Assembly: GCF_035918395.1 (NCBI RefSeq)
Contig: NZ_CP142362.1
Span: forward strand, 471,501 to 535,500
Direction: 5' to 3'
Source of the DNA: Mycolicibacterium sp. ND9-15
GTDB lineage: Bacteria > Actinomycetota > Actinomycetes > Mycobacteriales > Mycobacteriaceae
DNA: 64,000 bases
Below the pieces are notes generated by a model. It searched no databases. It was not told the origin of the DNA and saw only the letters and a program-made list of their open reading frames with translations. Below are positions 28,493 to 36,195 of this stretch, piece by piece (within the stretch, counting starts at the first letter, position 1; each line of letters opens with the position of its first letter). The position numbers and the translations under genes were made by a program.

Positions 28493-28765
28493 ATGTGTCT
28501 GGGCATTCCCGGTCAGGTGGTCGGCATCGTCGACGCCGAACAGTCGCTGGCCACGGTCGACGTCAACGGCGTGCGACGGACGATCAGCGTGCGCCTGCTG
28601 GCCGATGACAACCTCCAAGTCGGCGATTGGGTCCTGGTTCACGTCGGGTTCGCCATGGCCAGGATCGACGAGGACGAGGCCAAACTGACACTCGACCAGG
28701 TGCAGAAGATGGGCGCCGACTACGCCGCCGAGATCGAAGCGTTCAACTCGTCCGAAATCGCTTGA
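28493..28765 (+). CDS. hypC: Hydrogenase assembly chaperone HypC (copy 2)
   Basis: A 90-residue HypC with the MCLGIPG amino terminus and GDWVLVHVGFAMARIDEDEA. It starts 14 nt after hypE with a GAAAGGAATC ribosome-binding site and precedes hypD by 10 nt. This copy lies in the canonical hypE-hypC-hypD order. It differs considerably from copy 1 in the central strands, so it is not a recent duplication. Confidence 0.94.
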   Translation: MCLGIPGQVVGIVDAEQSLATVDVNGVRRTISVRLLADDNLQVGDWVLVHVGFAMARIDEDEAKLTLDQVQKMGADYAAEIEAFNSSEIA

Positions 28766-28775
28766 GAGGCTTGCC

Positions 28776-29903
28776 ATGAAGTTCGTCGACGAATTCCGCG
28801 ATCCGGCGGCCGCGCGGGCGCTGGTCAAATCGATCACCGAGCTCGCAGGCAGCGATGAGTTCAAGTTCATGGAGGTGTGCGGGGGCCACACCCACACCAT
28901 TTACCGGCACGGCATCGAGCACCTGCTACCGGAGACGGTCGAGTTGGTGCACGGACCCGGATGCCCGGTGTGCGTCATCCCGATGGGGCGCGTCGACGAC
29001 GCGATGTGGCTCGCCGAGCAACCCGACGTCATCTTCACGACCTTCGGCGACATGATGCGGGTACCCGGATCTCGAGGCAACCTCATCGAAGCCAAAGCCC
29101 GCGGCGCCGACGTGCGGTTCGTCTACTCCCCGCTCGACGCACTCAAGATCGCCCTCGACTGTCCGGACAAACACGTGGTGTTCTTCGCGGTCGGCTTCGA
29201 AACGACGGCGCCCTCCACCGCCGTGACGCTCGTCCGCGCCCGCGCGCTGGGCGTGCAGAACTTCAGCGTTTACTGCAACCACGTGACGATCGTTCCGCCG
29301 ATCAAGGCGATCCTCGAGTCACCGGACCTCCGGTTGTCCGGCTTCCTGGGTCCCGGGCACGTCTCGACGGTGGTGGGGTTGCGGCCGTACCGGTTCGTTC
29401 CCGAGGTGTACGGAAAGCCGTTGGTGGTGGCGGGTTTCGAGCCGCTCGACATCCTCGCTTCGGTGCACATGCTGCTGCAGCAGATCCGTGAAGGACGCTG
29501 CGAGGTGGAGAACCAGTACACGCGGGTGGTCCGTCCCGAGGGCAACACCCAGGCTTTGAAGCTGATGGCCCGGACCTTCGAACTGCGGCCGCATTTCGAG
29601 TGGCGGGGCCTGGGATTCATCTCGCAGAGCGCGCTGAAGATCCATCCCGACTACGCGGACTTCGACGCGGAGAGAAGGTTCGCCATGCCCGGTGTGCGAG
29701 TCGCCGACCCGAAGGCGTGTCAGTGCGGTGAGGTGCTCAAGGGCGTGATCAAGCCCTGGGAGTGCAAGGTGTTCGGCACCGCCTGCACGCCGGAGACACC
29801 AATCGGGACGTGCATGGTCTCCGCCGAGGGCGCCTGCGCGGCGTACTACAACTTCGGCCGGTTGCACCGGGAAACGGCGCTGGTGCTGGGTCAGCGCGCG
29901 TGA
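28776..29903 (+). CDS. hypD: Hydrogenase Fe-ligand assembly protein HypD
   Basis: A 375-residue Fe-S protein on which, with HypC, the Fe(CN)2CO centre is assembled. Characteristic pieces are CGGHTHTIYRHGI, HGPGCPVCV (redox cysteines), GFETTAPSTA, and a C-terminal cluster region CQCGEVLKG...WECKVFG...CTPETPIGTC. It is the last gene of the + strand hydrogenase island. A strong inverted repeat follows. Confidence 0.96.
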   Translation: MKFVDEFRDPAAARALVKSITELAGSDEFKFMEVCGGHTHTIYRHGIEHLLPETVELVHGPGCPVCVIPMGRVDDAMWLAEQPDVIFTTFGDMMRVPGSRGNLIEAKARGADVRFVYSPLDALKIALDCPDKHVVFFAVGFETTAPSTAVTLVRARALGVQNFSVYCNHVTIVPPIKAILESPDLRLSGFLGPGHVSTVVGLRPYRFVPEVYGKPLVVAGFEPLDILASVHMLLQQIREGRCEVENQYTRVVRPEGNTQALKLMARTFELRPHFEWRGLGFISQSALKIHPDYADFDAERRFAMPGVRVADPKACQCGEVLKGVIKPWECKVFGTACTPETPIGTCMVSAEGACAAYYNFGRLHRETALVLGQRA

Positions 29904-29919
29904 CGCCTTTGGCGCTCAA

Positions 29920-29969
29920 CGCACGCTTGTCGTACGCGTGTGGAGAGTAAGGGCGTCAACAAGCGTGCG
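29920..29969. terminator. Inverted repeat between convergent hypD and secreted-protein gene
   Basis: CGCACGCTTGT (29920-29930) and ACAAGCGTGCG (29959-29969) are perfect 11-bp inverted arms with a 28-nt loop. It lies in the 87-nt gap between two convergent genes and is symmetric, so it could end transcription from both sides. There is no T-run, as is common in mycobacterial terminators. A second GACGCC/GGCGTC pair (29902-29907 and 29952-29957) offers an alternative fold. Confidence 0.55.
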
Positions 29970-29990
29970 ATGGGCGTGCGCTTCGGGTGC

Positions 29991-30239
29991 TCAACAATTT
30001 CTCCTGGTGATGTTCTGCTGGGCCTTCCGGTAGGTGGACATCCAGTAGTTGGCGTTGTCCATGTCTCCCTGGCGCTCATAGTGGTCGGCGTTGGCCAACG
30101 CCTGGTAGGCCGCGTTGGCCAACGCGGCGCAGGTACCATCGCGTGGCTTGGCCTCCGCCACGGAGGGAGCGATGCCGGCCAGGGCGGCCGTCAGTGCTGC
30201 GGCAGCCGCCGCTCGTTTCAGATGAGTACGTGTGTCCAT
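29991..30239 (-). CDS. Small secreted protein with cleavable signal peptide
   Basis: An 82-residue precursor. A basic, alanine-rich signal (residues 1-30) ends in VAEAKPRDG with a signal-peptidase I AxA site, leaving about 52 mature residues. The mature part has one Cys near its start (GTCAALANAAYQ) and a terminal Cys, possibly a disulfide. No family was recognised. ATG 30239 is preceded by a purine-rich ribosome binding site. Confidence 0.75.
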   Translation of the reverse strand: MDTRTHLKRAAAAAALTAALAGIAPSVAEAKPRDGTCAALANAAYQALANADHYERQGDMDNANYWMSTYRKAQQNITRRNC

Positions 30240-30554
30240 GTGAGCTCCTTCTAGTTTGGGCGGGATTTCGCCGCTTGCTTGAGAACGTAGGAGTGGCCGC
30301 GTTGTGCGCGCATCGCTCAGCGGGGCCATCTTCGACCGATGGCCCGTTTCGGCTATCTCGCAGGAGTCCCAAACAATGCGGCTTCGACGACCGCGGCCAC
30401 CCCGACACATGCTCACGTAAGGTGAACGCACGTGCGCCGGAAGTGTCTTTCTTGAGCTGCTCAGATTAGTGTGCCCACCCGTGGATCGAGGATAAGCGGG
30501 TATCCCTTCTCTGCGTCGCCGCAGTCCTTGTGGCGCGTGTGAGGAGTAGCAGCC
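30240..30554. other. Intergenic region between two divergent small genes
   Basis: The 315-nt gap contains no convincing ORF. It holds a perfect hairpin (GGGCCATC 30323-30330 and GATGGCCC 30338-30345, 7-nt loop) followed by GTTTC, possibly a terminator or regulatory fold. GGGTAT (30498-30503) resembles a SigF-type -10 element for the gene at 30555, but no matching -35 is visible. GAGGAG 10 nt before 30555 is its likely ribosome binding site. Confidence 0.5.
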
Positions 30555-30995
30555 ATGTCAGAGCCGGAAGAGCAGGGAAAGCGTGGTACCGGATCAGATC
30601 AACCATCAGGCGGGGTAGACCGACCTTCGGGCACCTATCAGGGCGATGAGTCCGTACCCGCCTACGACGACGGCGGCAAGCCGGATTTCCAGACGGCTTT
30701 CACCAACGAGCCGCCCAAGGACGTCAAACCCGCGGTACCGCCCTACGAAGGGCGGCAAACCTCGGCCAAGCCGGCCGGCGGCCGAGACGAAGGTGGCGAA
30801 CGAACCGCCGGCGCGGTGAAGCCCGTCGCGGATGCGGAGGGCAAGAGCCCGCCACCGGACGAGACTCCCGGCGGGGCCACCGCGTCTCCGGCCGACCATC
30901 AACCCGCGTCGCAGATGCCCGAGTCCGACCGCGAGGACGATCGCGTCGGTCCGTCACACACCGCGGGTACCGGTCGCGCCGAGGACAAACGCTAG
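30555..30995 (+). CDS. Predicted disordered acidic/proline-rich protein
   Basis: A 146-residue protein made almost entirely of Gly, Pro, Glu, Asp, Ser and Lys, without membrane helices, cysteines or a signal peptide. It probably stays disordered. It is the last gene before the conserved DUF3046 gene, which is convergent. No family was recognised; low complexity makes composition-based hits likely. The good ribosome binding site and ATG support it as real. Confidence 0.6.
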   Translation: MSEPEEQGKRGTGSDQPSGGVDRPSGTYQGDESVPAYDDGGKPDFQTAFTNEPPKDVKPAVPPYEGRQTSAKPAGGRDEGGERTAGAVKPVADAEGKSPPPDETPGGATASPADHQPASQMPESDREDDRVGPSHTAGTGRAEDKR

Positions 30996-31001
30996 CGATT
31001 T

Positions 31002-31196
31002 TCACCACCGATCACGCGGAACGTCGAAATCCGAGCACAGAGCGCGCCAGACGTCCCGCGGATCGACTCCGTCCTCGATGGCCTGCGCGGCGGTCCGCCC
31101 TCCGAACCCGTTGAGCACGTGGTCGACGAGCAGCGACGCGCCGCGTACCGAGCCGAACTGCTCTTCGACGAGTTCATGGAATTCCGTCAACCGCAC
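31002..31196 (-). CDS. DUF3046 protein (Rv2738c-like)
   Basis: A 64-residue protein starting MRLTEFHELVEEQFG, with the family pattern RGASLLVDHVLNGFGGRTAAQAIEDG and DPRDVWRALC. Rv2738c lies next to recA in M. tuberculosis. Here the hydrogenase island separates the two, so this gene marks the island's right boundary. It follows the glycosyltransferase-like gene by 9 nt and probably shares its transcript. Function is unknown. Confidence 0.85.
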   Translation of the reverse strand: MRLTEFHELVEEQFGSVRGASLLVDHVLNGFGGRTAAQAIEDGVDPRDVWRALCSDFDVPRDRW

Positions 31197-31205
31197 CAGC
31201 CCAAA

Positions 31206-32378
31206 CTACGCCGAGGCGGTCAGCGCTTCATGGCACACCCGTACCGGATCTTCGACATCGGCAACCGACGCCCCGGCCCGTCGCGCCGCGGCGCGGTAGG
31301 CCGGCGTGCCCAACACCTCGCGCACCGCCCGTGCCAACGTCTCCGAAGTGAGAGGCCGCACCAGCTGGGCGCTCCCTTGGCGCACAACACGATTCGCTAT
31401 CTCCCATTGATCGCCGCCGCCCGGCACGATCACCATCGGCACACCGGCCAACAGCGCCTTGGCCACCGTCCCGTGCCCCCCACCGCAGATCACCAGGTCG
31501 GCATGCGACAACAACTCGTCCTGGCGGCCCAGTCCGACGATCGCCCACGGGGGCACGTTGCGATCGGGTCCCTCCAACCGCGACACCACCACCCGCGAAC
31601 CGGCGGGCAGCACGTCGCCGGGCACCAGCGTGTTCAGCGCCAGGTCGGTGAGCCCTCCTGCGCCCGTCGCCGCCGTCGACGGGGCAACCACCACGACCGG
31701 TCCGTCACCCGCGGGCAGCGTCAGCACCGACGTCGTCGGCTCGTAGTGCAGCGGGCCGACGACGACGGCTTCGGGCGGCCAATCGGGGCGCGGCACCTCC
31801 AGCGCGGGCAGTGTCGCGATGAGACGTCGAAGCGGTCCCGGATCCTCGGCCGGCAGGCCGATCCCGACACGAGCCTCGGATCGCTGCCGGAGCCCGGCGC
31901 GCCACGACCGCGCGCTCAGCGCGCGCAGCACCGCGTCTCGAAACCGCCCCCGCACACCCCTTCCGACCGCCAGCCCGCTGCCGATCGGGGGCAGGCCCTT
32001 CGACGGCCGGTACAGCGGATGGGTGTTCAGTTCGACCCATGGCACGCCCAGCAGGTCGGCGGCCAGCCCGCCGCAAGCGGTGATCGAATCGGACACGACC
32101 AGATCGGGCTTCAGCGCCGCGATGCGGTCCCTGTTGAGCACCGCCATCCGGGCGGCCCGCTGATGGATCTTGGCGCCAGCGTCGGCGTCGTCGTCGGCCG
32201 ACGTCGGATCCAGGCCATCCAGTTCGCAGGCGTCGATGCCCTCGCCGCGTGCCGTGTCGAGCCATCGGGTCCCCGTGAACAGCGTTGGTGAGTCGTGCGC
32301 GACCAGGAACCGCAGGCACAACGCGATAGCCGGGAAGGCGTGCCCCGGATCGGGTCCTGCCACCACGGCAACGCGCAC
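31206..32378 (-). CDS. UGT-type glycosyltransferase-like protein (Rv2739c-like)
   Basis: A 390-residue GT-B-fold protein. The N-terminal Rossmann strand is VRVAVVAGPDPGHAFPAIALC and the donor-binding segment near the C-terminus is ICGGGHGTVAKALLAGVPMVIVPGGGDQ, the UGT/MurG-like signature. The donor sugar and acceptor are unknown. GTG 32378 is chosen because the first strand begins there and an ephG promoter lies just beyond. It is divergent from ephG. Confidence 0.82.
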   Translation of the reverse strand: MRVAVVAGPDPGHAFPAIALCLRFLVAHDSPTLFTGTRWLDTARGEGIDACELDGLDPTSADDDADAGAKIHQRAARMAVLNRDRIAALKPDLVVSDSITACGGLAADLLGVPWVELNTHPLYRPSKGLPPIGSGLAVGRGVRGRFRDAVLRALSARSWRAGLRQRSEARVGIGLPAEDPGPLRRLIATLPALEVPRPDWPPEAVVVGPLHYEPTTSVLTLPAGDGPVVVVAPSTAATGAGGLTDLALNTLVPGDVLPAGSRVVVSRLEGPDRNVPPWAIVGLGRQDELLSHADLVICGGGHGTVAKALLAGVPMVIVPGGGDQWEIANRVVRQGSAQLVRPLTSETLARAVREVLGTPAYRAAARRAGASVADVEDPVRVCHEALTASA

Positions 32379-32408
32379 TTGGCCTACCCTGCCACACCGC
32401 CTCGGCAC

Positions 32409-32414
32409 TAGGCT
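32409..32414 (+). promoter_or_regulatory. Candidate -10 box for leaderless ephG transcription
   Basis: TAGGCT matches TANNNT and lies 6 nt before ATG 32421, so transcription would begin at or near the start codon. No Shine-Dalgarno sequence precedes the ATG. This is a pattern match only. Confidence 0.45.
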
Positions 32415-32420
32415 TGCCCC

Positions 32421-32861
32421 ATGACCGACCAGGCTTCCGGACTGAGCACCGACGTCGACAACATCCGGGCGGTGGAGACTTTCCTGTATGCCCTGCAGGA
32501 CGAGGATTACGACACCGCTGAGGGGTTGCTGGCCGACCACGCCGAATGGCATAACGTCGGCTATCCCACGATCCGCGGCCGCCGGCGCATCATCGGCCTG
32601 ATGCGCCGCGGTCAGGGCCGCGTCGGCTTCGAGGTGAAAATGCATCGCATCGCGGCCGACGGTAACTCCGTGCTCACCGAACGCACCGACGCGTTGATGT
32701 TCGGGCCGGTGCGCGTGCAGTTCTGGGTATGCGGGACGTTCGAAGTGCACGCCGGCCGAATCACGTTGTGGCGCGACTACTTCGACACCGTCGATATGCT
32801 CAAGGCCATCCTGCGCGGTGTCGCCGCAACGCTGTTCCCGTCGCTGCGTCCCACGATGTAG
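32421..32861 (+). CDS. ephG: Limonene-1,2-epoxide hydrolase-like EphG
   Basis: A 146-residue protein of the LEH/SnoaL fold that hydrolyses epoxides, with a compact cone-shaped barrel. The likely catalytic Asp-Arg-Asp set appears as Arg and Asp in TERTDAL (about residues 88-95) and Asp in WRDYFD (about 118-123). The position corresponds to Rv2740 (EphG) in M. tuberculosis, which acts on sterol-like epoxides. It is convergent with pspM, with only 4 nt between stops. Confidence 0.88.
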   Translation: MTDQASGLSTDVDNIRAVETFLYALQDEDYDTAEGLLADHAEWHNVGYPTIRGRRRIIGLMRRGQGRVGFEVKMHRIAADGNSVLTERTDALMFGPVRVQFWVCGTFEVHAGRITLWRDYFDTVDMLKAILRGVAATLFPSLRPTM

Positions 32862-32865
32862 CCGG

Positions 32866-33696
32866 TTACGCGCCGCGGATGTGGCCGAGTTCGTCGAACG
32901 CCTGCGCCCAGCCGATGAGGCGGTCGGTGGCGTTGGACAACTCGTCCCGATAACGCTGTTGCCACATCGGCGAGGTCGACGTCGGACCGGCGTTCGCAGC
33001 TGACACCAGCTGCGCAGCGGCACTGACCATTTCGTTGTACTGACGGGCGCCGTGGTCCAGTTGTGCGGTGAAGGCGCGGATGGTGTGCGCCAGATGGTCG
33101 CGTGACTGCGGCGTGGAGTGGATGACGCGCTCCATCGACGTCACCTCGTTCGCGGTCGCGGCCATGGTGGCGGCGGTGTGGTTGGCCGCGGCGGTCAGCT
33201 CGCGAAGCTCGTCCGCGGGCAGCATCCGTCCCCGCTCCATCACGCCGAGCAGCGAGAACAACCCGCGCTCGGAGGCCGCCAGCGCCGCCATTGGCTGGCG
33301 CGCGGCCGATCCCCACGGTGGCAGCCGTCGGGTGGCACGGGATCGCGGTGGCGGTAAGGGCTCGCGCCGCAGCCATCGGTAACGCAGGAACGTCAGCGTG
33401 GCCAAGAACGCCGCACCGACCGCGATCGGCGACGGAATGAGCAGCGCCCAGGCAGGGGTATCCCATGCCGCCACCAATCCGGTCACGCCGATCCAGAACA
33501 CGCAGGAGATCGTGAAGAAGACCGTGAATCGCAGCGCCCAGCGCCGTTTGCGCAGCAGCTTCGCGCGCGGGTCCGCGGCGGCGTTCAGTTTGTCGGCCAG
33601 CACGTCGGACCACTCTGCTGCCGTGTCTATTCCGTTCTGGATACCCCGCTGCACCATCGAGCGCCAGGGCTCGGGTCGACTCGTTCGCGAACTCAC
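32866..33696 (-). CDS. pspM: Phage-shock membrane protein PspM
   Basis: A 276-residue protein with two adjacent hydrophobic helices (about residues 48-66 and 73-92), then a cytoplasmic coiled-coil-rich C-terminus ending YRDELSNATDRLIGWAQAFDELGHIRG. It matches Rv2743c, which localises PspA to the membrane in the mycobacterial Psp system. GTG 33696 (VSSRTSRPEP) is chosen; ATG at codon 14 (MVQRG) is possible. No PspN (Rv2742c-like) gene follows. Confidence 0.82.
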   Translation of the reverse strand: MSSRTSRPEPWRSMVQRGIQNGIDTAAEWSDVLADKLNAAADPRAKLLRKRRWALRFTVFFTISCVFWIGVTGLVAAWDTPAWALLIPSPIAVGAAFLATLTFLRYRWLRREPLPPPRSRATRRLPPWGSAARQPMAALAASERGLFSLLGVMERGRMLPADELRELTAAANHTAATMAATANEVTSMERVIHSTPQSRDHLAHTIRAFTAQLDHGARQYNEMVSAAAQLVSAANAGPTSTSPMWQQRYRDELSNATDRLIGWAQAFDELGHIRGA

Positions 33697-33709
33697 TGGT
33701 GGTCCTTGG

Positions 33710-34525
33710 TTATTGGGACAGCGGGTTTTCCGGCGTCGCCTGCTGTGGATTGGCCGCCGGGGTCGCCGGCTGCGCGGCGGCACTACCGCCGGCGGGCAGC
33801 TGCTCGCCACGCATCGAGGCGCGGATCTGCTCCAGCCGCGAATGCCCGGCCATCTGCACGCTGGCCTGCTGAACCTCCAGCATGCGGCCCTGCACGGAAT
33901 TCTGTGCCAGCTCGGCCTCGCCCATGGCGTTGGCGTAACGGCGCTCGATCTTCTGGCGCACCTCGTCGAGGCTGGGCGTGGTACCCGGGGCGGCCAGCTC
34001 GCTCATCGACCGCAGCGACGAGCTCACCTGCTCCTGCATCTTGGCCTGTTCGAGCTGGGAGAGCAGCTTGGTACGCTCGGCGATCTTCTGCTGCAGCATC
34101 ATCGCGTTCTGCTCGACGGCCTTCTTGGCCTGACCTGCCGCGTTCAGCGCCTGGTCGTGCAGCGCCTTGAGGTCCTCGACGCTCTGCTCGGCGGTGACCA
34201 GCTGGGCGGCGAACGCTTCGGCGGCGTTGTTGTACTCGGTGGCCTTGGCGGCGTCGCCGGATGCGGTGGCCTGATCGGCCAGGGTCAGCGCCTGCCGGAC
34301 ATTGACCTGCAACTTCTCGATCTCCGCGAGTTGACGGTTGAGGCGCATCTCCAACTGACGCTGGTTGCCGATCACCTGGGCGGCCTGCTGGGTCAGTGCC
34401 TGATGCTGGCGCTGGGCTTCCTCGATGGCCTGCTGGATCTGCACTTTCGGGTCGGCGTACTCGTCCACCTTGGAGCTGAACAGCGCCATGAGGTACTTCC
34501 ACGCCTTGACGAACGGGTTGGCCAT
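33710..34525 (-). CDS. pspA: Phage-shock protein PspA (35 kDa antigen)
   Basis: A 271-residue cytosolic coiled-coil protein of the PspA/IM30 family that binds strained membranes and protects envelope integrity. Long helical coiled-coils run through most of the sequence. The family amino terminus [27 protein letters not shown] is intact. The C-terminus is a disordered Pro/Ala tail. It lies between clgR and pspM, the same order as Rv2745c-Rv2744c-Rv2743c. Confidence 0.94.
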   Translation of the reverse strand: MANPFVKAWKYLMALFSSKVDEYADPKVQIQQAIEEAQRQHQALTQQAAQVIGNQRQLEMRLNRQLAEIEKLQVNVRQALTLADQATASGDAAKATEYNNAAEAFAAQLVTAEQSVEDLKALHDQALNAAGQAKKAVEQNAMMLQQKIAERTKLLSQLEQAKMQEQVSSSLRSMSELAAPGTTPSLDEVRQKIERRYANAMGEAELAQNSVQGRMLEVQQASVQMAGHSRLEQIRASMRGEQLPAGGSAAAQPATPAANPQQATPENPLSQ

Positions 34526-34638
34526 GTCAGTTCACTCCGCCTTCGTGTCGTTGTCTCGGACTCGCCGGCCCGGCTTACCGTGCTGCCAATCTATCGGGTC
34601 GGCGCGCATCGCCACACCCACTCAGTGCCGCAACTGGG

Positions 34639-34959
34639 TCAGGCGACCGCCATGGACACAACCTGCGGAATGACGACCTTGGTCGCGGCGTCGATGTTCG
34701 CGGCACCCGCGAACGCTGCGCGCTCCTCGCGCTCCATCTCCTGACCGGCGTCGGAGAGTACCCGTGACAGCGGAACGTCGAGAGCGCCGCAGATCGCGTT
34801 GAGCAGTTCGCTCGAGGCTTCCTTGCGTCCGCGTTCGACCTCGGAGAGGTAGCCCAGGCTGACGCGCGCAGTATCGGAGACTTCGCGCAGGGTGCGTCCC
34901 TGGTCGACGCGGGCCCGACGCAGCACATCGCCGATCACCTCGCGAAGCAATGCCGTCAT
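34639..34959 (-). CDS. clgR: ClgR transcriptional regulator
   Basis: A 106-residue XRE-family activator of clp protease and psp genes. The helix-turn-helix spans about residues 21-47 ([27 protein letters not shown]). The C-terminal VSMAVA is a small-hydrophobic degron, consistent with Clp-mediated turnover. Upstream lies an ECF-type promoter whose initiation site is followed by three 12-bp repeats. In M. tuberculosis the orthologue is controlled by SigE. Confidence 0.95.
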   Translation of the reverse strand: MTALLREVIGDVLRRARVDQGRTLREVSDTARVSLGYLSEVERGRKEASSELLNAICGALDVPLSRVLSDAGQEMEREERAAFAGAANIDAATKVVIPQVVSMAVA

Positions 34960-34990
34960 CGTGCTCTCCCTCCGGAGTCGGTGGCTGGGG

Positions 34991-35026
34991 ATCTAGTAGG
35001 GCATCTAGTAGGGCATCTAGTAGGGC
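34991..35026 (-). repeat. Three tandem 12-bp repeats in the clgR leader, each a minimal uORF
   Basis: ATCTAGTAGGGC occurs three times without interruption. On the clgR (minus) strand each unit reads CCCTACTAG followed by AT, and two complete units read ATG-CCC-TAC-TAG, that is Met-Pro-Tyr-stop (35016-35005 and 35004-34993). A preceding TTG at 35028 gives a third version. The array begins right next to the -10 element and lies in the predicted 5' leader. Confidence 0.85.
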
Positions 35027-35054
35027 AACGCCGCGGGCGGGCCCGTTGGTTCCC
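35027..35054 (-). promoter_or_regulatory. ECF sigma (SigE/SigH-type) promoter of clgR
   Basis: On the minus strand GGGAAC (35054-35049) is followed by 18 nt and CGTT (35030-35027). This fits the mycobacterial ECF-type consensus of GGAAC and CGTT spaced 16-19. It lies 68 nt upstream of the clgR ATG. M. tuberculosis clgR is known to have a SigE promoter, so SigE is the likely reader here. Confidence 0.75.
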
Positions 35055-35090
35055 GGATCGCGCGGATCATTGCAGGTATCACTGGTGGGT

Positions 35091-35579
35091 TCACTGCTCC
35101 TCGATGGCCGACCGCAGTCGTGCGACGGCCTCCTGGACCGCCGCGAACCGGATCTCCCACCTCGATCCGGCCAGCGCCAACTCGACGACCTCGGTCTCTA
35201 CGGGTCCGGCGATTCCGAGGAACACCGTGCCGACCGGATGGCCGCCGTGTGGTTCGGGTCCGGCGACCCCGGTGAGGCCCACACCCCAGGTCGCCTCGCA
35301 GCGCTGTTGGGCGCCGACCGCCAGCGCCCGCGCGGTCGGCCCCGCGACGGGGCCGACCTCGTCGAGCACCTCGCGTGGCACCCCGGCCAGCGAGATCTTC
35401 GTGCCCTCCACATAGGTGATCAGGCCGCCGCGCAACACCACGCTCGCCCCCGCCACGCCCGCCAGCGTCGCCGCCAGCAGACCCGCAGTCAGGGATTCGG
35501 CGGTCGCCACGGTCTGGCCGCGCACGGTGAGGTCGGCCACCAGCGCGCGGGCGTCGTCACAGATCAGCGGGTCGACCAC
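35091..35579 (-). CDS. CinA-type nicotinamide-nucleotide amidohydrolase
   Basis: A 162-residue protein of the CinA C-terminal (PncC) family, which deamidates NMN. Signature stretches are TVATAESLTAGLLAATLAGV (about residues 22-41) and GLTGVAGPEPHGGHPVGTVFLG. It is a stand-alone domain, as in many actinobacteria, without the competence-type amino-terminal half. It overlaps pgsA3 by 23 nt. Confidence 0.9.
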   Translation of the reverse strand: MVDPLICDDARALVADLTVRGQTVATAESLTAGLLAATLAGVAGASVVLRGGLITYVEGTKISLAGVPREVLDEVGPVAGPTARALAVGAQQRCEATWGVGLTGVAGPEPHGGHPVGTVFLGIAGPVETEVVELALAGSRWEIRFAAVQEAVARLRSAIEEQ

Positions 35580-36153
35580 GGGAGTCCCTGATCGCGGAAA
35601 CGACGTAATCGACGCCGGTGATGACCGTCAGGACCACCGCCGCCCACATGATCACCCAGGCGACGGACAGCCACGCACCGGACAAGGGCAGGATGAACAG
35701 TCCGATCGCCACCGCTTGAATCAAGGTCTTGAGCTTGCCGCCCCGACTGGCGGGTATCACCCCGTGCCGCAGCACTGCGAACCGCAGCACCGTGATGCCG
35801 ACCTCCCGGATGAGGATCACCACCGTGATCCACCACGGCAGGTCGCCCAGCATCGAAAGCCCGATCAGCGCTGCGCCGATGAGGGCCTTGTCGGCGATGG
35901 GGTCGGCCAGTGTGCCGAACTCCGTCACCATGCCGTAGCTGCGGGCCAGCGCCCCGTCGAACCGGTCGGTGATCACCGCGATGCAAAACACCACGAATGC
36001 GGCTATCCGCCAAAATGTTTCATGACCGTCACCGAAAAAGAGCAGCACCAGGAAGACGGGAACCAACACCATCCGCACGCCGGTGAGCACATTCGCGACG
36101 TTCGCTACACGGGCGCGCGGAACCAGCGGATCGGTATGGGGTTGGCCCGACAC
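35557..36153 (-). CDS. pgsA3: CDP-alcohol phosphatidyltransferase PgsA3
   Basis: A 198-residue membrane enzyme of phospholipid synthesis, related to CDP-diacylglycerol-glycerol-3-phosphate phosphatidyltransferase. The catalytic motif DRFDGALAR-x8-G-x3-D-x3-D is complete (about residues 61-87). About five hydrophobic helices follow. GTG 36153 is preferred; the frame opens further upstream but would overlap argA. It is divergent from argA. Confidence 0.88.
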   Translation of the reverse strand: MSGQPHTDPLVPRARVANVANVLTGVRMVLVPVFLVLLFFGDGHETFWRIAAFVVFCIAVITDRFDGALARSYGMVTEFGTLADPIADKALIGAALIGLSMLGDLPWWITVVILIREVGITVLRFAVLRHGVIPASRGGKLKTLIQAVAIGLFILPLSGAWLSVAWVIMWAAVVLTVITGVDYVVSAIRDSRGRPADL

Positions 36154-36195
36154 CGCAACAGAATATCGGTTGCGGTGAGCCGATACTCTCCACGT

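Noticed and set aside
30498..30503. SigF promoter for the disordered-protein gene
   Set aside because: Only the GGGTAT element matches; no GTTT-like -35 at proper spacing, so it was not listed as a promoter.
32440..32861. SnoaL polyketide cyclase as an alternative to EphG
   Set aside because: The fold is shared, but the LEH-like Arg/Asp and Asp positions and the genomic position match the epoxide hydrolase better.
31206..33023. Extending the glycosyltransferase-like protein to 33023
   Set aside because: The extra region covers ephG on the opposite strand. The Rossmann strand begins at GTG 32378.
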